Assembly: GCA_013815685.1 (NCBI GenBank)
Contig: JACDFR010000013.1
Location: 1-64,000 of the forward strand
Length of the DNA stretch: 64,000 nt
Source: Ramlibacter sp.
GTDB lineage: Bacteria > Pseudomonadota > Gammaproteobacteria > Burkholderiales > Burkholderiaceae_C
Reading direction: 5' to 3'
In this document: piece after piece, positions 18,845 to 29,407 of the stretch
How positions within the stretch are numbered: position 1 is the first letter of the stretch
Layout: every line of letters begins with the position of its first letter
Program-made: the position numbers and the translations under genes
The notes under the pieces: model-generated
Databases searched by the model: none
What the model was told of the DNA's origin: nothing
What the model saw: the letters and a program-made list of their open reading frames with translations, nothing else

Positions 18845-19933
18845 GTGACCCACCCCGCCGACCCCGCCACGATCAGGTTGCTGTGCGTGGAAGACAACCC
18901 CGACGATGTCGAGCTCATGGCCATCGCCCTGGAGAGGGGCGATCCCCACCGCCGTTACGTGCTGCGCCGCGTGGACGATGCCGCCGGCTTCGTCGATGCA
19001 CTGCAGGAGGACCATGACGTCATCCTGTGCGACTTCAACATGCCCCGTTTCTCGCCGTACGCGGCGCTTCAGATCCTGGTGGCCAGGCGCTGCGGCACGC
19101 CGCTCGTCGTGGTGACCCGGGCGATCGGTGAGGAAGCGGCTGTGCATGTGCTGCGCTGCGGCGCCAAGGACTACCTGACCAAGGACAAGCTGGGCACCCT
19201 CCCCCAGATCGTCGAGCGCGTGATGACCGAGCGGCAGCGCGTGCTCGAACAGGAACGCCTGGGGCGGGAACTCGAGGCCGCCTACGGCCGCCTCAAGAAG
19301 CTCTCGGCGCGGCTGGTCGTGGCCCAGGAACGGGAGCGCACATTGATCTCGCGCGAACTGCACGACCACCTGGGACAGACCCTGACCGGCATGGTCATCC
19401 ACCTGCATGCCGCCAAGCGAAGCGGCGACCCCGACACGGCGCGCAAGCACACCGACACGGCGATGGCAATGGCGCAAGGCGCGGTCGGGCAGCTCAAGAC
19501 CCTCTCGTTCGCACTCCGGCCCGCCCAGCTCGACTTGCTGGGCCTGGTGGCAGCCGCGCAAACGGCCGTGCAGCGAATGGCCGAACCGGCAGGGCTCGCC
19601 TTCAGCGTGACCTCGCGCGGCGATGAGCCCGACAAGCTGGGCGAAACCGCTTCGGTCGCGCTGCGCCTCGTGCAGGAAGCTTTGAACAACACGGTGCGGC
19701 ATGCCCAGGCCTCGCGCATCGGCGTGCGGCTGCGCTTCCTGCCGCAGGCGCGCATCGGCGTACTGGTCGTCGATGATGGCGTCGGCTTCAACAAGCCCCT
19801 GGTTCTGGACGGGCAGCCGAGTGAGCACAACGTGGGCCTGTACGGCATGATCGAGCGCACCGAGCTGGCCGGCGGGCGCCTGCATATTCGCACCTATCCC
19901 GGGCAAGGCGTGGCCATTCGCGCCGTGCTGTAG
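18845..19933 (+). CDS. Soluble sensor kinase with N-terminal receiver domain (NarX-type)
   Basis: A 362-residue cytosolic protein with an N-terminal receiver domain (acidic pair in VEDNPDD, phospho-acceptor Asp63 in CDFNMPRF, and KDYLTKDKLG) followed by a HisKA_3 kinase. The phospho-acceptor is His173 in SRELHDHLGQTLTGM. The HATPase region shows LVQEALNNTVRHAQAS, VVDDGVGFN and VGLYGMIERTELAGG. It has no transmembrane or PAS sensing domain, so the input is probably another kinase acting on the receiver. It uses a GTG start. The response-regulator gene follows 15 bp downstream, a clear two-component pair. Confidence 0.88.
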   Translation: MTHPADPATIRLLCVEDNPDDVELMAIALERGDPHRRYVLRRVDDAAGFVDALQEDHDVILCDFNMPRFSPYAALQILVARRCGTPLVVVTRAIGEEAAVHVLRCGAKDYLTKDKLGTLPQIVERVMTERQRVLEQERLGRELEAAYGRLKKLSARLVVAQERERTLISRELHDHLGQTLTGMVIHLHAAKRSGDPDTARKHTDTAMAMAQGAVGQLKTLSFALRPAQLDLLGLVAAAQTAVQRMAEPAGLAFSVTSRGDEPDKLGETASVALRLVQEALNNTVRHAQASRIGVRLRFLPQARIGVLVVDDGVGFNKPLVLDGQPSEHNVGLYGMIERTELAGGRLHIRTYPGQGVAIRAVL

Positions 19934-19948
19934 GGTATAACTACGGAC

Positions 19949-20596
19949 ATGAAATATACGCCGGCAGCCAAGTCCATCCGTGTCGTGCTCGCGGACGACC
20001 ACGATCTGGTGCGCTCGGGTATCAAGGCGCTGCTGTCGATGGTCGAAGGCGTCGATGTCATCGCCGAGGCGCGCGACGGCAAGGAGCTGATCACGTTGGT
20101 GGAAAGCCTGCTGCCCGACGTCGTGATGACGGACATTTCCATGCCCGGCATGGACGGCATCACAGCCATTAGCGAGATTCACGGCAAGCACCCGCAGGTG
20201 CGGCTACTGGTGCTCTCCATGTACGACACAGTGGACTTTGTCAAGCGCGCCGTCGCCAGTGGCGCATGCGGCTACCTCATGAAGGACGCCCCCCCATTTG
20301 AACTCGAGCAGGCCGTGCGCAGCGTCATGGCCACCGGCAGCTATTTCAGCCCGGCGATCGCGCAACGGCTGCTCCAGCCCTCCGAGCCCACCGTCGACGA
20401 TGAGCTCACCCATCGCCAGGTCGAGATCCTCAAGCTGATCGCTCAGGGCCGCGCATCGAAGGAGATCGCTTATGAGCTGGGCCTGTCTCCCAAGACGGTG
20501 GATGTCCACCGCGCCCGCATCATGGAGCGGCTGCGCCTGAACGACATCGCCAGCCTGACGCTGTACGCGGTGCGCAAGGGACTGATCAAGCCCTGA
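19949..20596 (+). CDS. NarL/LuxR-family response regulator
   Basis: A 215-residue regulator. The receiver domain has the acidic pocket ADDHD, phospho-acceptor Asp62 in VVMTDISMPGMDG, and Lys in GYLMKDAPP. The C-terminal GerE/LuxR helix-turn-helix is LTHRQVEILKLIAQGRASKE...LSPKTVDVHRARIMERLRL. It should be phosphorylated by the kinase encoded just upstream. Target genes are unknown. Its stop is only 4 bp from the stop of the convergent sugar dehydrogenase gene, with no obvious terminator between. Confidence 0.92.
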   Translation: MKYTPAAKSIRVVLADDHDLVRSGIKALLSMVEGVDVIAEARDGKELITLVESLLPDVVMTDISMPGMDGITAISEIHGKHPQVRLLVLSMYDTVDFVKRAVASGACGYLMKDAPPFELEQAVRSVMATGSYFSPAIAQRLLQPSEPTVDDELTHRQVEILKLIAQGRASKEIAYELGLSPKTVDVHRARIMERLRLNDIASLTLYAVRKGLIKP

Positions 20597-20600
20597 CCGG

Positions 20601-21725
20601 CTAAGGCGGCAGCAGCCGCAGCAGGCTACCGCGCGAACTGTCGGTCAGGACGTAAAGCAGCCCGTCAGGGCCCTGCCGCACGTCGCGCACCCGTTCGCCG
20701 CCGGCCAGAAGCTTGTGCTCCCGCACCACCTTGCCGCCGGCAAGTTCCAGCCGGGCAAGATAGCTGAACTTGAGTGAGCCGACGAAGAGATTGCCCTTCA
20801 TGGCCGGCCCATAGCGGTCGCTGGTCAGGAAAGCCATGCCGGAGGGAGCAATCGACGGCACCCAGTAGTGCAGGGGCGGCTCCATGCCGGCCTGGGCCGT
20901 CAGGCCCTCGCCGATCTTTCCGCCGCCATAGTTCTCCCCGAAAGTAATGACGGGCCAGCCATGGTTGCGGCCGGCCTCGGGCACATTGATTTCGTCACCG
21001 CCTTGGGGGCCATGCTCGTGCATCCAGAAGCTGCCGTCAGGCGCCAGCGTCGCGCCCTGGGAGTTCCTGTGGCCAAAGCTCCAGATCTCGGCAAGGGCGC
21101 CTGCCCGGCCGGCGAAGGGATTGCCGGGCGCGGGAGCCCCGTCCTTGGTGAGCCGCAGTACCTTGCCGTGGTGATTGTCCAGCTTCTGCGCGTCGTCCTT
21201 TCGGTGAAAGCGGTCGCCGAGGGTCAGGAAAAGCGTGCCGTCGCGGGATTCGACAATGCGGCACCCGAAGTGCAAGCTGCTCGCCACCTTGGGCTTCTGG
21301 CTGAAGATCACCTTCACATCTTCCAGCCGCGAAAGGTCGGCGGAAAGTTTCGCGCGTGCCAGCGCGGTGCTGCTGCCTCTCGGGCCCGGCTCGGAAAAGC
21401 AGAAGTAAAGGACGCGGTTGGCCGGAAAGCCCGAGTCGAGCACCACGTCGAGCAGGCCACCTTGTCCTTGCGCCGCTACCTCCGGTACACCGGCCAGCGG
21501 CGCCCCCAGCTGGCCCTGGGGATCCACGACCCGCATACGGCCCGGTCGTTCGGTCACGAGGAAGCGGCCCTGAGGCAGGAAGGCGACAGCCCAGGGATGC
21601 TCGAGCCCCCGGGCCACCGGTTGCGCGCGGATTTCTTGCGCAATTACGGCCGATATCGACATGAAAACAGAGCAAATCGGTACTGCTGTGCTTACAAACC
21701 ATCTGCAGTAATTTCTCAGGCTCAT
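20601..21725 (-). CDS. PQQ-dependent aldose sugar dehydrogenase family protein
   Basis: A periplasmic beta-propeller protein of the YliI/Asd soluble aldose sugar dehydrogenase family (GSDH domain), 374 residues. The first 30 residues form a signal peptide ending near SAVIAQ. Family motifs include GLEHPWAVAFLPQGRFLVTERPG, QGQGGLLDVVLDSGF, SSLHFGCRIV, IWSFGHRNSQG, MHEHGPQGGDEINVPEAGRNHGWPVITFGENY and VWVPSIAPSGMAF-like WVPSIAPSGMAFL. The His residues in these loops match positions that bind PQQ or act in catalysis. The ATG at 21725 has GGGGT six bases upstream; a TTG lies one codon earlier. No PQQ biosynthesis genes are in the window. Confidence 0.88.
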   Translation of the reverse strand: MSLRNYCRWFVSTAVPICSVFMSISAVIAQEIRAQPVARGLEHPWAVAFLPQGRFLVTERPGRMRVVDPQGQLGAPLAGVPEVAAQGQGGLLDVVLDSGFPANRVLYFCFSEPGPRGSSTALARAKLSADLSRLEDVKVIFSQKPKVASSLHFGCRIVESRDGTLFLTLGDRFHRKDDAQKLDNHHGKVLRLTKDGAPAPGNPFAGRAGALAEIWSFGHRNSQGATLAPDGSFWMHEHGPQGGDEINVPEAGRNHGWPVITFGENYGGGKIGEGLTAQAGMEPPLHYWVPSIAPSGMAFLTSDRYGPAMKGNLFVGSLKFSYLARLELAGGKVVREHKLLAGGERVRDVRQGPDGLLYVLTDSSRGSLLRLLPP

Positions 21726-21793
21726 CAATTACCCCACTCAGGGCGAGCGCCCCTCATGTGCATTCTTTCGCAGCGGCGGCACCTTCGGGCTCA

Positions 21794-21841
21794 TCCGTAA
21801 CACGTACTCGCATTTTTACGGAGAAATCAATGCGTTACGGA
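21794..21841. promoter_or_regulatory. Inverted repeat in divergent sugar dehydrogenase/NlpC intergenic region
   Basis: TCCGTAAC at 21794-21801 is repeated inverted as GTTACGGA at 21834-21841, and TTACGGA also occurs directly at 21816-21822. This lies in the 163-bp gap between two divergent genes and could be an operator. A TTGACG at 21853-21858 may be a -35 box for the downstream gene, but no good -10 follows. Confidence 0.35.
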
Positions 21842-21888
21842 CGATACCTAACTTGACGCATTCGCTCATGCCCGAGTAAGCTGCGCCC

Positions 21889-22449
21889 ATGACAAAGTGG
21901 CTCTTCAGTATCGCCTTCGCCGTGGCCGCCAATGTGCACGCCATGCCCGGCGCACCGGCTGAGGACGAGATGGGCCGCTTCATGAACGATCACGGCTTGC
22001 TGACCAGGCTCGAGCAGGCGGGCGTTACCATGACCGATCGTGCATCGGCGCTTGTCATTACCGCCATGGGCTTTCTGGGCGTTCCCTACAAACGTGGGGG
22101 CAACACTGCCGAAACCGGCTTCGACTGCAGTGGCTTCGTGCGCGCCATGTACGAAAAGACGATTGGACTGATCCTGCCCCGCCGGGCCAACGACCAGGCG
22201 GCTGCCACCGAGGCGATCGACAAGAAAGACCTGCGCCCGGGCGACCTGGTGTTCTTCAACACCATGAAGCGCGCTTTCAGCCATGTGGGCATTTACGTGG
22301 GCGAAGGCAAGTTCATCCACTCCCCCAAACCAGGCGCGCAGGTGCGGGTGGAGGAGATGGGCCAGAGCTACTGGCAGCGCCGGTTCGACGGCGCGCGCCG
22401 GGTGCCCGGCCAGACGGCGGGCGACGCCCAGGCCCCGCGCCTGCCCTGA
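21889..22449 (+). CDS. NlpC/P60 family peptidoglycan endopeptidase
   Basis: A 186-residue exported cell-wall hydrolase, predicted to cut gamma-D-Glu-diaminopimelate bonds in peptide stems. After a signal peptide (ending near VHAMPG) comes the papain-like domain with catalytic Cys80 in FDCSGFVRAMY, His132 in SHVGIYVG and His144 in FIHSPK, the usual Cys-His-His set. LGVPYKRGGN and LRPGDLVFF are also typical. The C-terminal 25 residues are unstructured. It is convergent with the PDH-operon lpdA, with 12 bp between stops. Confidence 0.92.
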   Translation: MTKWLFSIAFAVAANVHAMPGAPAEDEMGRFMNDHGLLTRLEQAGVTMTDRASALVITAMGFLGVPYKRGGNTAETGFDCSGFVRAMYEKTIGLILPRRANDQAAATEAIDKKDLRPGDLVFFNTMKRAFSHVGIYVGEGKFIHSPKPGAQVRVEEMGQSYWQRRFDGARRVPGQTAGDAQAPRLP

Positions 22450-22461
22450 GGCGAACCCTCT

Positions 22462-24246
22462 TCAGCTTTTTCGCTGCGCCGGCACGTCGGTGCACGTGCC
22501 ATGTGCGATCTCCGCGGCCAGGCCGATGCTCTCGCCGAGTGTGGGATGCGGATGGATGGTCTTGCCGATGTCGATCTCGTCGGCCCCCATCTCGATGGCC
22601 AACGCAACCTCGCCGATCATGTCGCCCGCGTGCGTTCCCACGATGCCGCCGCCGAGGATGCGATGCGTTTGCGCGTCGAACAGGAGCTTGGTGAAGCCCT
22701 CGTCCCGGTGGTTGGCGATCGCCCTGCCCGATGCGGACCAGGGAAAATGGCCTTTTTTGATGGCCACGCCCTGGGCTTTCGCCTGGTCTTCCGTGAGTCC
22801 GACCCAGGCGATCTCCGGGTCGGTGTAGGCCACGCTGGGAATGACTCGTGCATTGAATGCGGACTTTTCGCCGGCGGCGACCTCGGCAGCGACGTGTGCT
22901 TCATGCACGGCCTTGTGAGCCAGCATCGGCTGGCCGACGATATCCCCGACCGCGAAGATGTGAGGCACATTGGTTCGCATCTGGATATCCACGGGGATGA
23001 ACCCCCTGTCGGTAACCGCAACGCCGGCGTTCTCGGCCCCGATCTTCTTGCCGTTGGGGCTGCGGCCGACTGCCTGCAGGACGAGGTCGTACAGCTGAGG
23101 CTCCTTCGGTGCCTGCTCGCCCTCGAATCGGACCAGCACGCCTTCTTTCGTGGCCTCGGCGCCTACCGTGCGCGTCTTGATCATGATGTTGTCGAAACGC
23201 GGCGCATTCATTTTCTGCCAGACGCGAACCAGGTCGCGGTCGGCACCCTGCATCAGGCCTTCCAGCATCTCGACCACATCGAGGCGCGCGCCCAGAGTCG
23301 AATAGACCGTGCCCATCTCCAGGCCGATAATTCCGCCTCCCAGGATGAGCATGCGCTTGGGAATGGCGCTGAGCTCCAGCGCACCCGTGGAGTCAACGAC
23401 GCGCGGATCCCGGGGCATGAACGGCAGCTGCAGGGCCTGCGAGCCGGCGGCAATGATGCAGTTCCTGAACCGGATGGTCTGCTTTTTCCCGGTCACCTCC
23501 GAGGCCGGCCCGGTGCTTTCCTCGACCTCGAGATGGAACGGGTCCACGAACCGGCCCACGCCACGCACGACCGTCACCTTGCGCATCTTCGCCATCGCCG
23601 TGAGGCCGCCGGTGAGCTTGCCGACCACCTTGGCCTTGTGGGCCCGCAACTTGTCGAGCTCGATGGCGGGCTTGCCGAAGCTCACGCCCAGCGACTCGAA
23701 GTGGCTGACTTCGTCCATGACGGCGGCCACGTGCAGCAGCGCCTTGGACGGAATGCAACCGACGTTCAAGCACACGCCGCCGAGCGTGGCGTAGCGCTCG
23801 ACCAGCACCACCTTCATGCCGAGATCGGCGGCGCGGAATGCGGCGGAGTAACCGCCGGGGCCGGCCCCCAGCACGAGCATGTCGCATTCGATGTCGGCGC
23901 CGCCGGCATAGCTCGAGGCCGTGGGCGCCGGGGCCGCAGATGCGGCAGCTGCCGGGCCGGCTGCCGCCGCGGTGGCAGGCGCTTGCGCGGGCGCGGCGGC
24001 CGGGGCGTCTGCAGCTTCGAGGGTCAGGACCACCGACCCCTGCTTGACCTTGTCGCCCAGCTTGATCTTCAGCTCCTTCACCACACCGGCATGCGTCGAA
24101 GGTATCTCCATCGAGGCCTTGTCGCTTTCGAGGGTGACCAGGGACTGCTCCTGCTTGATGGTGTCGCCGGGGTTGACCAGCAACTCGATGACACTCACCT
24201 CGTCGAAGTCGCCGATGTCGGGGACCTTCACTTCGACCAGGCTCAT
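22462..24246 (-). CDS. lpdA: Dihydrolipoyl dehydrogenase with N-terminal lipoyl domain (PDH E3)
   Basis: This E3 belongs to the pyruvate dehydrogenase complex. Of its 594 residues, the first 80 or so form a lipoyl domain with the modified Lys in LVTLESDKASMEIPS. An Ala/Pro linker (about 84-115) follows and then the flavoprotein with LVLGAGPGGYSAAFRAADLG, the disulfide GGVCLNVGCIPSKALLHVA, LILGGGIIGLEMGTVYSTLG and the C-terminal HPHPTLGES. Fusion of a lipoyl domain to E3 is known from betaproteobacterial PDH complexes. The ATG overlaps the stop of the proteasome-homologue gene by 4 bp (ATGA). Confidence 0.95.
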   Translation of the reverse strand: MSLVEVKVPDIGDFDEVSVIELLVNPGDTIKQEQSLVTLESDKASMEIPSTHAGVVKELKIKLGDKVKQGSVVLTLEAADAPAAAPAQAPATAAAAGPAAAASAAPAPTASSYAGGADIECDMLVLGAGPGGYSAAFRAADLGMKVVLVERYATLGGVCLNVGCIPSKALLHVAAVMDEVSHFESLGVSFGKPAIELDKLRAHKAKVVGKLTGGLTAMAKMRKVTVVRGVGRFVDPFHLEVEESTGPASEVTGKKQTIRFRNCIIAAGSQALQLPFMPRDPRVVDSTGALELSAIPKRMLILGGGIIGLEMGTVYSTLGARLDVVEMLEGLMQGADRDLVRVWQKMNAPRFDNIMIKTRTVGAEATKEGVLVRFEGEQAPKEPQLYDLVLQAVGRSPNGKKIGAENAGVAVTDRGFIPVDIQMRTNVPHIFAVGDIVGQPMLAHKAVHEAHVAAEVAAGEKSAFNARVIPSVAYTDPEIAWVGLTEDQAKAQGVAIKKGHFPWSASGRAIANHRDEGFTKLLFDAQTHRILGGGIVGTHAGDMIGEVALAIEMGADEIDIGKTIHPHPTLGESIGLAAEIAHGTCTDVPAQRKS

Positions 24247-24833
24247 TTGCTGTCTTTCATTTTCATCGTGAACACGTCGGCCGGTGCCGCCGAGTTGCGG
24301 TCGAACTCGCAGCCGGCCGCGATACCGGCCTGCGCGATCTCGCGGGCCGTCTTGGCCTTGGCATAGAGGGCATGCATGGCGCCCAGCGCGAAGCTGCGGC
24401 CCGAGCCGATACCCCAGAATTCCTTGAACTCGAACACCTCGCGATAGCTGTACAGGCCGTAGATGCCCGTGGCATTGGCGATGACCACGCTGAACTGGCT
24501 GGATTCGTACGGGTCGCTGTCCTCTTCCTTGGTCTGGAGAAAGAAGTTGTCCTTCAGGTAGGGGTGGAGCTTGGTGAAGGTATCGAACACCTCGTCCTTG
24601 TTGCCCAGCTTGAGAAACTCCCGCGGCATGGAACCGATGGCCTTGCGCAGCACCGGAAAGTGAGCCACCGTGCCGGCCATGCCCACGTAACTCGGACCGG
24701 CGTCGCTATCGACCTTGAAGATCTTGGTGTTGTCCTCGAACCGGTTCGCCAGGCGGGTGTCCCCGAATGTGACCAGCGTGTCCGCGGCGATCGCGATCTG
24801 GCCTGCTTTTCTTACCACCACAACAGTTGTCAT
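24243..24833 (-). CDS. Beta-proteobacterial proteasome homologue (HslV-like Ntn hydrolase)
   Basis: A 196-residue N-terminal-nucleophile hydrolase of the 20S proteasome/HslV superfamily. Removal of Met exposes Thr2 (MTTVVVVRKAGQ), the expected nucleophile. Asp18 in IAADTLVTFGDTRL and a Lys in NTKIFKV match the catalytic Asp and Lys of HslV, and GIGSGRSFALGAMHALY matches the conserved GSG loop. The sequence is longer and distinct from true HslV in the middle (FFLQTKEEDSDPYESSQF), fitting the BPH family known as a double-ring particle in betaproteobacteria. No unfoldase gene is adjacent. It sits inside the PDH operon, 46 bp after aceF and overlapping lpdA. Assignment to BPH is from recalled family features. 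Confidence 0.8.
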   Translation of the reverse strand: MTTVVVVRKAGQIAIAADTLVTFGDTRLANRFEDNTKIFKVDSDAGPSYVGMAGTVAHFPVLRKAIGSMPREFLKLGNKDEVFDTFTKLHPYLKDNFFLQTKEEDSDPYESSQFSVVIANATGIYGLYSYREVFEFKEFWGIGSGRSFALGAMHALYAKAKTAREIAQAGIAAGCEFDRNSAAPADVFTMKMKDSK

Positions 24834-24879
24834 TTTTTATGAACGCTCCGGGTTCGCCGCTTCGCCGAACGCCCGGCGT

Positions 24880-26496
24880 TCAAAGCATGGTGCGGCGGAA
24901 ATCCGCCAATATAGCGCCGAGATAGGCGTTGAAACGAGCCGCCGTCGCGCCGTCGATCACACGATGGTCCCACGCCAGCGACAACGGCAGCATCAGCCGG
25001 GGCTGGAACTGCTCGCCATCCCACACCGGCTCCATCCGGCTCTTGCACACGCCGAGGATGGCCACTTCGGGGGCGTTGATGATAGGCGTGAAGTAGCGCC
25101 CTCCGATACCGCCGAGCGAAGAAATCGTGAAGCCGGCCCCCGACATGTCGGCAGGGCCGAGCTTGCCGTCGCGCGCCTTTTTCGCCAGCTCGCCCATTTC
25201 CTGGCTGATCTGCAAGATGCCTTTCTTGTCGGCGTCCTTGATGACGGGCACGACCAGGCCGCCAGGCGTGTCGGCCGCGAACCCGATGTGGTAGTACTGC
25301 TTGAGTACGAGCTGGTCACCATCGAGCGAGGCGTTGAAGTCGGGGAATTTCTTCAGCGCGGCCACGCAGGCCTTGATGAGGAAAGCCAACATCGTCACCT
25401 TGACGCCCGCGTCGTCCGCTGCCTTGCCCGCCCGATCGTTTTCCTTGTTGAGCTGCACACGGAACGCCTCGAGGTCCGTGACATCGGCGTCATCGTGGTT
25501 GGTGACATGGGGGATCATCACCCAGTTGCGGTGCAGGTTTGCGCCGCTGATCTTGCGAATGCGGCCGATGTCCTTGCGCTCGATCGGACCGAACTTGGCG
25601 AAATCGACTTTCGGCCAGGGCAGCAGGCCCAGCGCTTCGCCGCTACCCGCGGGTGTTTTTCCACCGCCCGCCCGGGTGCCGGCCTCGCCTTTCATGACGG
25701 CCTTGGTGAAGGCCTGCACGTCTTCCTGGGTGATGCGTCCCTTGGGGGCCGTGCCTTTAACCTCTTCGAGCGGGACACCCAGCTCGCGGGCGAACTTGCG
25801 CACCGAAGGAGAAGCGTGGGGCAGCTGGCCGGGCGTCGTCGCCGATTCATGCGGCTGCAAGGCGACCGTGGGCGGAACGCGCCCGGCAGGCGCGGCCGGC
25901 GTTGCCGTTGCGGGCAGGACAACGGGTTCCGCTGCCGCGCTGCCCTCGAGGACGGCGATCAAATCACCGACATTCACCTTGTCGCCCAGCTTGACCTTGA
26001 TCTCTTTCACCAGGCCGCCTGCTGAAGACGGAATCTCCATCGAAGCCTTGTCCGATTCGACCGTGAGCAACGATTGCTCGACCTTCACGGTATCGCCGGG
26101 CTTGACCAGCAATTCGATGACGGCGACATCCTTGAAGTCGCCGATGTCGGGTACGTGAATCTCTATGCCTGTGCTTGCGCCGGCAACAGGGGCGGGCTGG
26201 GCTGGCGCTGGCGTTGGGGCCGAAACTGGGGTTGGGGCCGCCGGCGCGGAGGCCGTTTCGGCCCCCTCCAGCACCAGCAACACCGACCCTTGCTTGACCT
26301 TGTCGCCGAGCTTGACCTTCAGGTCCTTCACCACGCCGGCTTTTGAAGAGGGAATCTCCATGGAGGCCTTGTCGGACTCCACGGTGACCAGCGATTGCTC
26401 CGCTTTCACGGTGTCGCCGGGTTTGACCAGCAATTCGATGACCGAGACCTCGTCGAAGTCCCCGATGTCGGGGACTTTCACTTCAACCAATGCCAT
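24880..26496 (-). CDS. aceF: Dihydrolipoyllysine acetyltransferase (PDH E2)
   Basis: AceF is the E2 core of pyruvate dehydrogenase, 538 residues. It has two lipoyl domains, each with an ESDKASMEIPS lipoylation site (about residues 36-46 and 155-165), joined by a Pro/Ala-rich linker. A peripheral-subunit-binding domain (HASPSVRKFARELGVPLEEV) and the acetyltransferase domain follow, ending in LSLAWDHRVIDGATAARF. The ATG at 26496 follows GGAGAACAAGA and gives the standard MALVEVKVPDIGDF start. It begins 23 bp after aceE. Confidence 0.95.
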   Translation of the reverse strand: MALVEVKVPDIGDFDEVSVIELLVKPGDTVKAEQSLVTVESDKASMEIPSSKAGVVKDLKVKLGDKVKQGSVLLVLEGAETASAPAAPTPVSAPTPAPAQPAPVAGASTGIEIHVPDIGDFKDVAVIELLVKPGDTVKVEQSLLTVESDKASMEIPSSAGGLVKEIKVKLGDKVNVGDLIAVLEGSAAAEPVVLPATATPAAPAGRVPPTVALQPHESATTPGQLPHASPSVRKFARELGVPLEEVKGTAPKGRITQEDVQAFTKAVMKGEAGTRAGGGKTPAGSGEALGLLPWPKVDFAKFGPIERKDIGRIRKISGANLHRNWVMIPHVTNHDDADVTDLEAFRVQLNKENDRAGKAADDAGVKVTMLAFLIKACVAALKKFPDFNASLDGDQLVLKQYYHIGFAADTPGGLVVPVIKDADKKGILQISQEMGELAKKARDGKLGPADMSGAGFTISSLGGIGGRYFTPIINAPEVAILGVCKSRMEPVWDGEQFQPRLMLPLSLAWDHRVIDGATAARFNAYLGAILADFRRTML

Positions 26497-26519
26497 GTTC
26501 TTGTTCTCCGGTCTTCTCT

Positions 26520-29225
<2,706 letters not shown>

Positions 29226-29407
29226 GTCTTGTGTCTCCTGATGGTTCTCACGTAATTTAGTACGGCGCTCCTGCAGCGTGCCAAAGTGTCGCACGGTTTG
29301 TGTTTAATTTCAAATAGTGATTACGTATTTTATATTGTGGTTTTAAAGGCGTTTGCCGGGCCCCAACTCTGTGACGCATAAGCAGCTGCGCCTACACTCG
29401 AAGGCTG
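29226..29407. promoter_or_regulatory. AT-rich divergent promoter region between aceE and sensor kinase
   Basis: This 182-bp gap contains a markedly AT-rich block at about 29298-29347, unusual for the region. For aceE, TTGAAA (minus strand, 29308-29313) and GACACT (29285-29290) are spaced 17 bp but the second is a weak -10 box. For the kinase, TATATT at 29331-29336 is a possible -10. I saw no clear PdhR-type palindrome. Confidence 0.4.

Noticed and set aside
18767..20191. Minus-strand frame of 474 codons opposite the two-component genes
   Set aside because: It mirrors the kinase and regulator genes, which carry all expected motifs.
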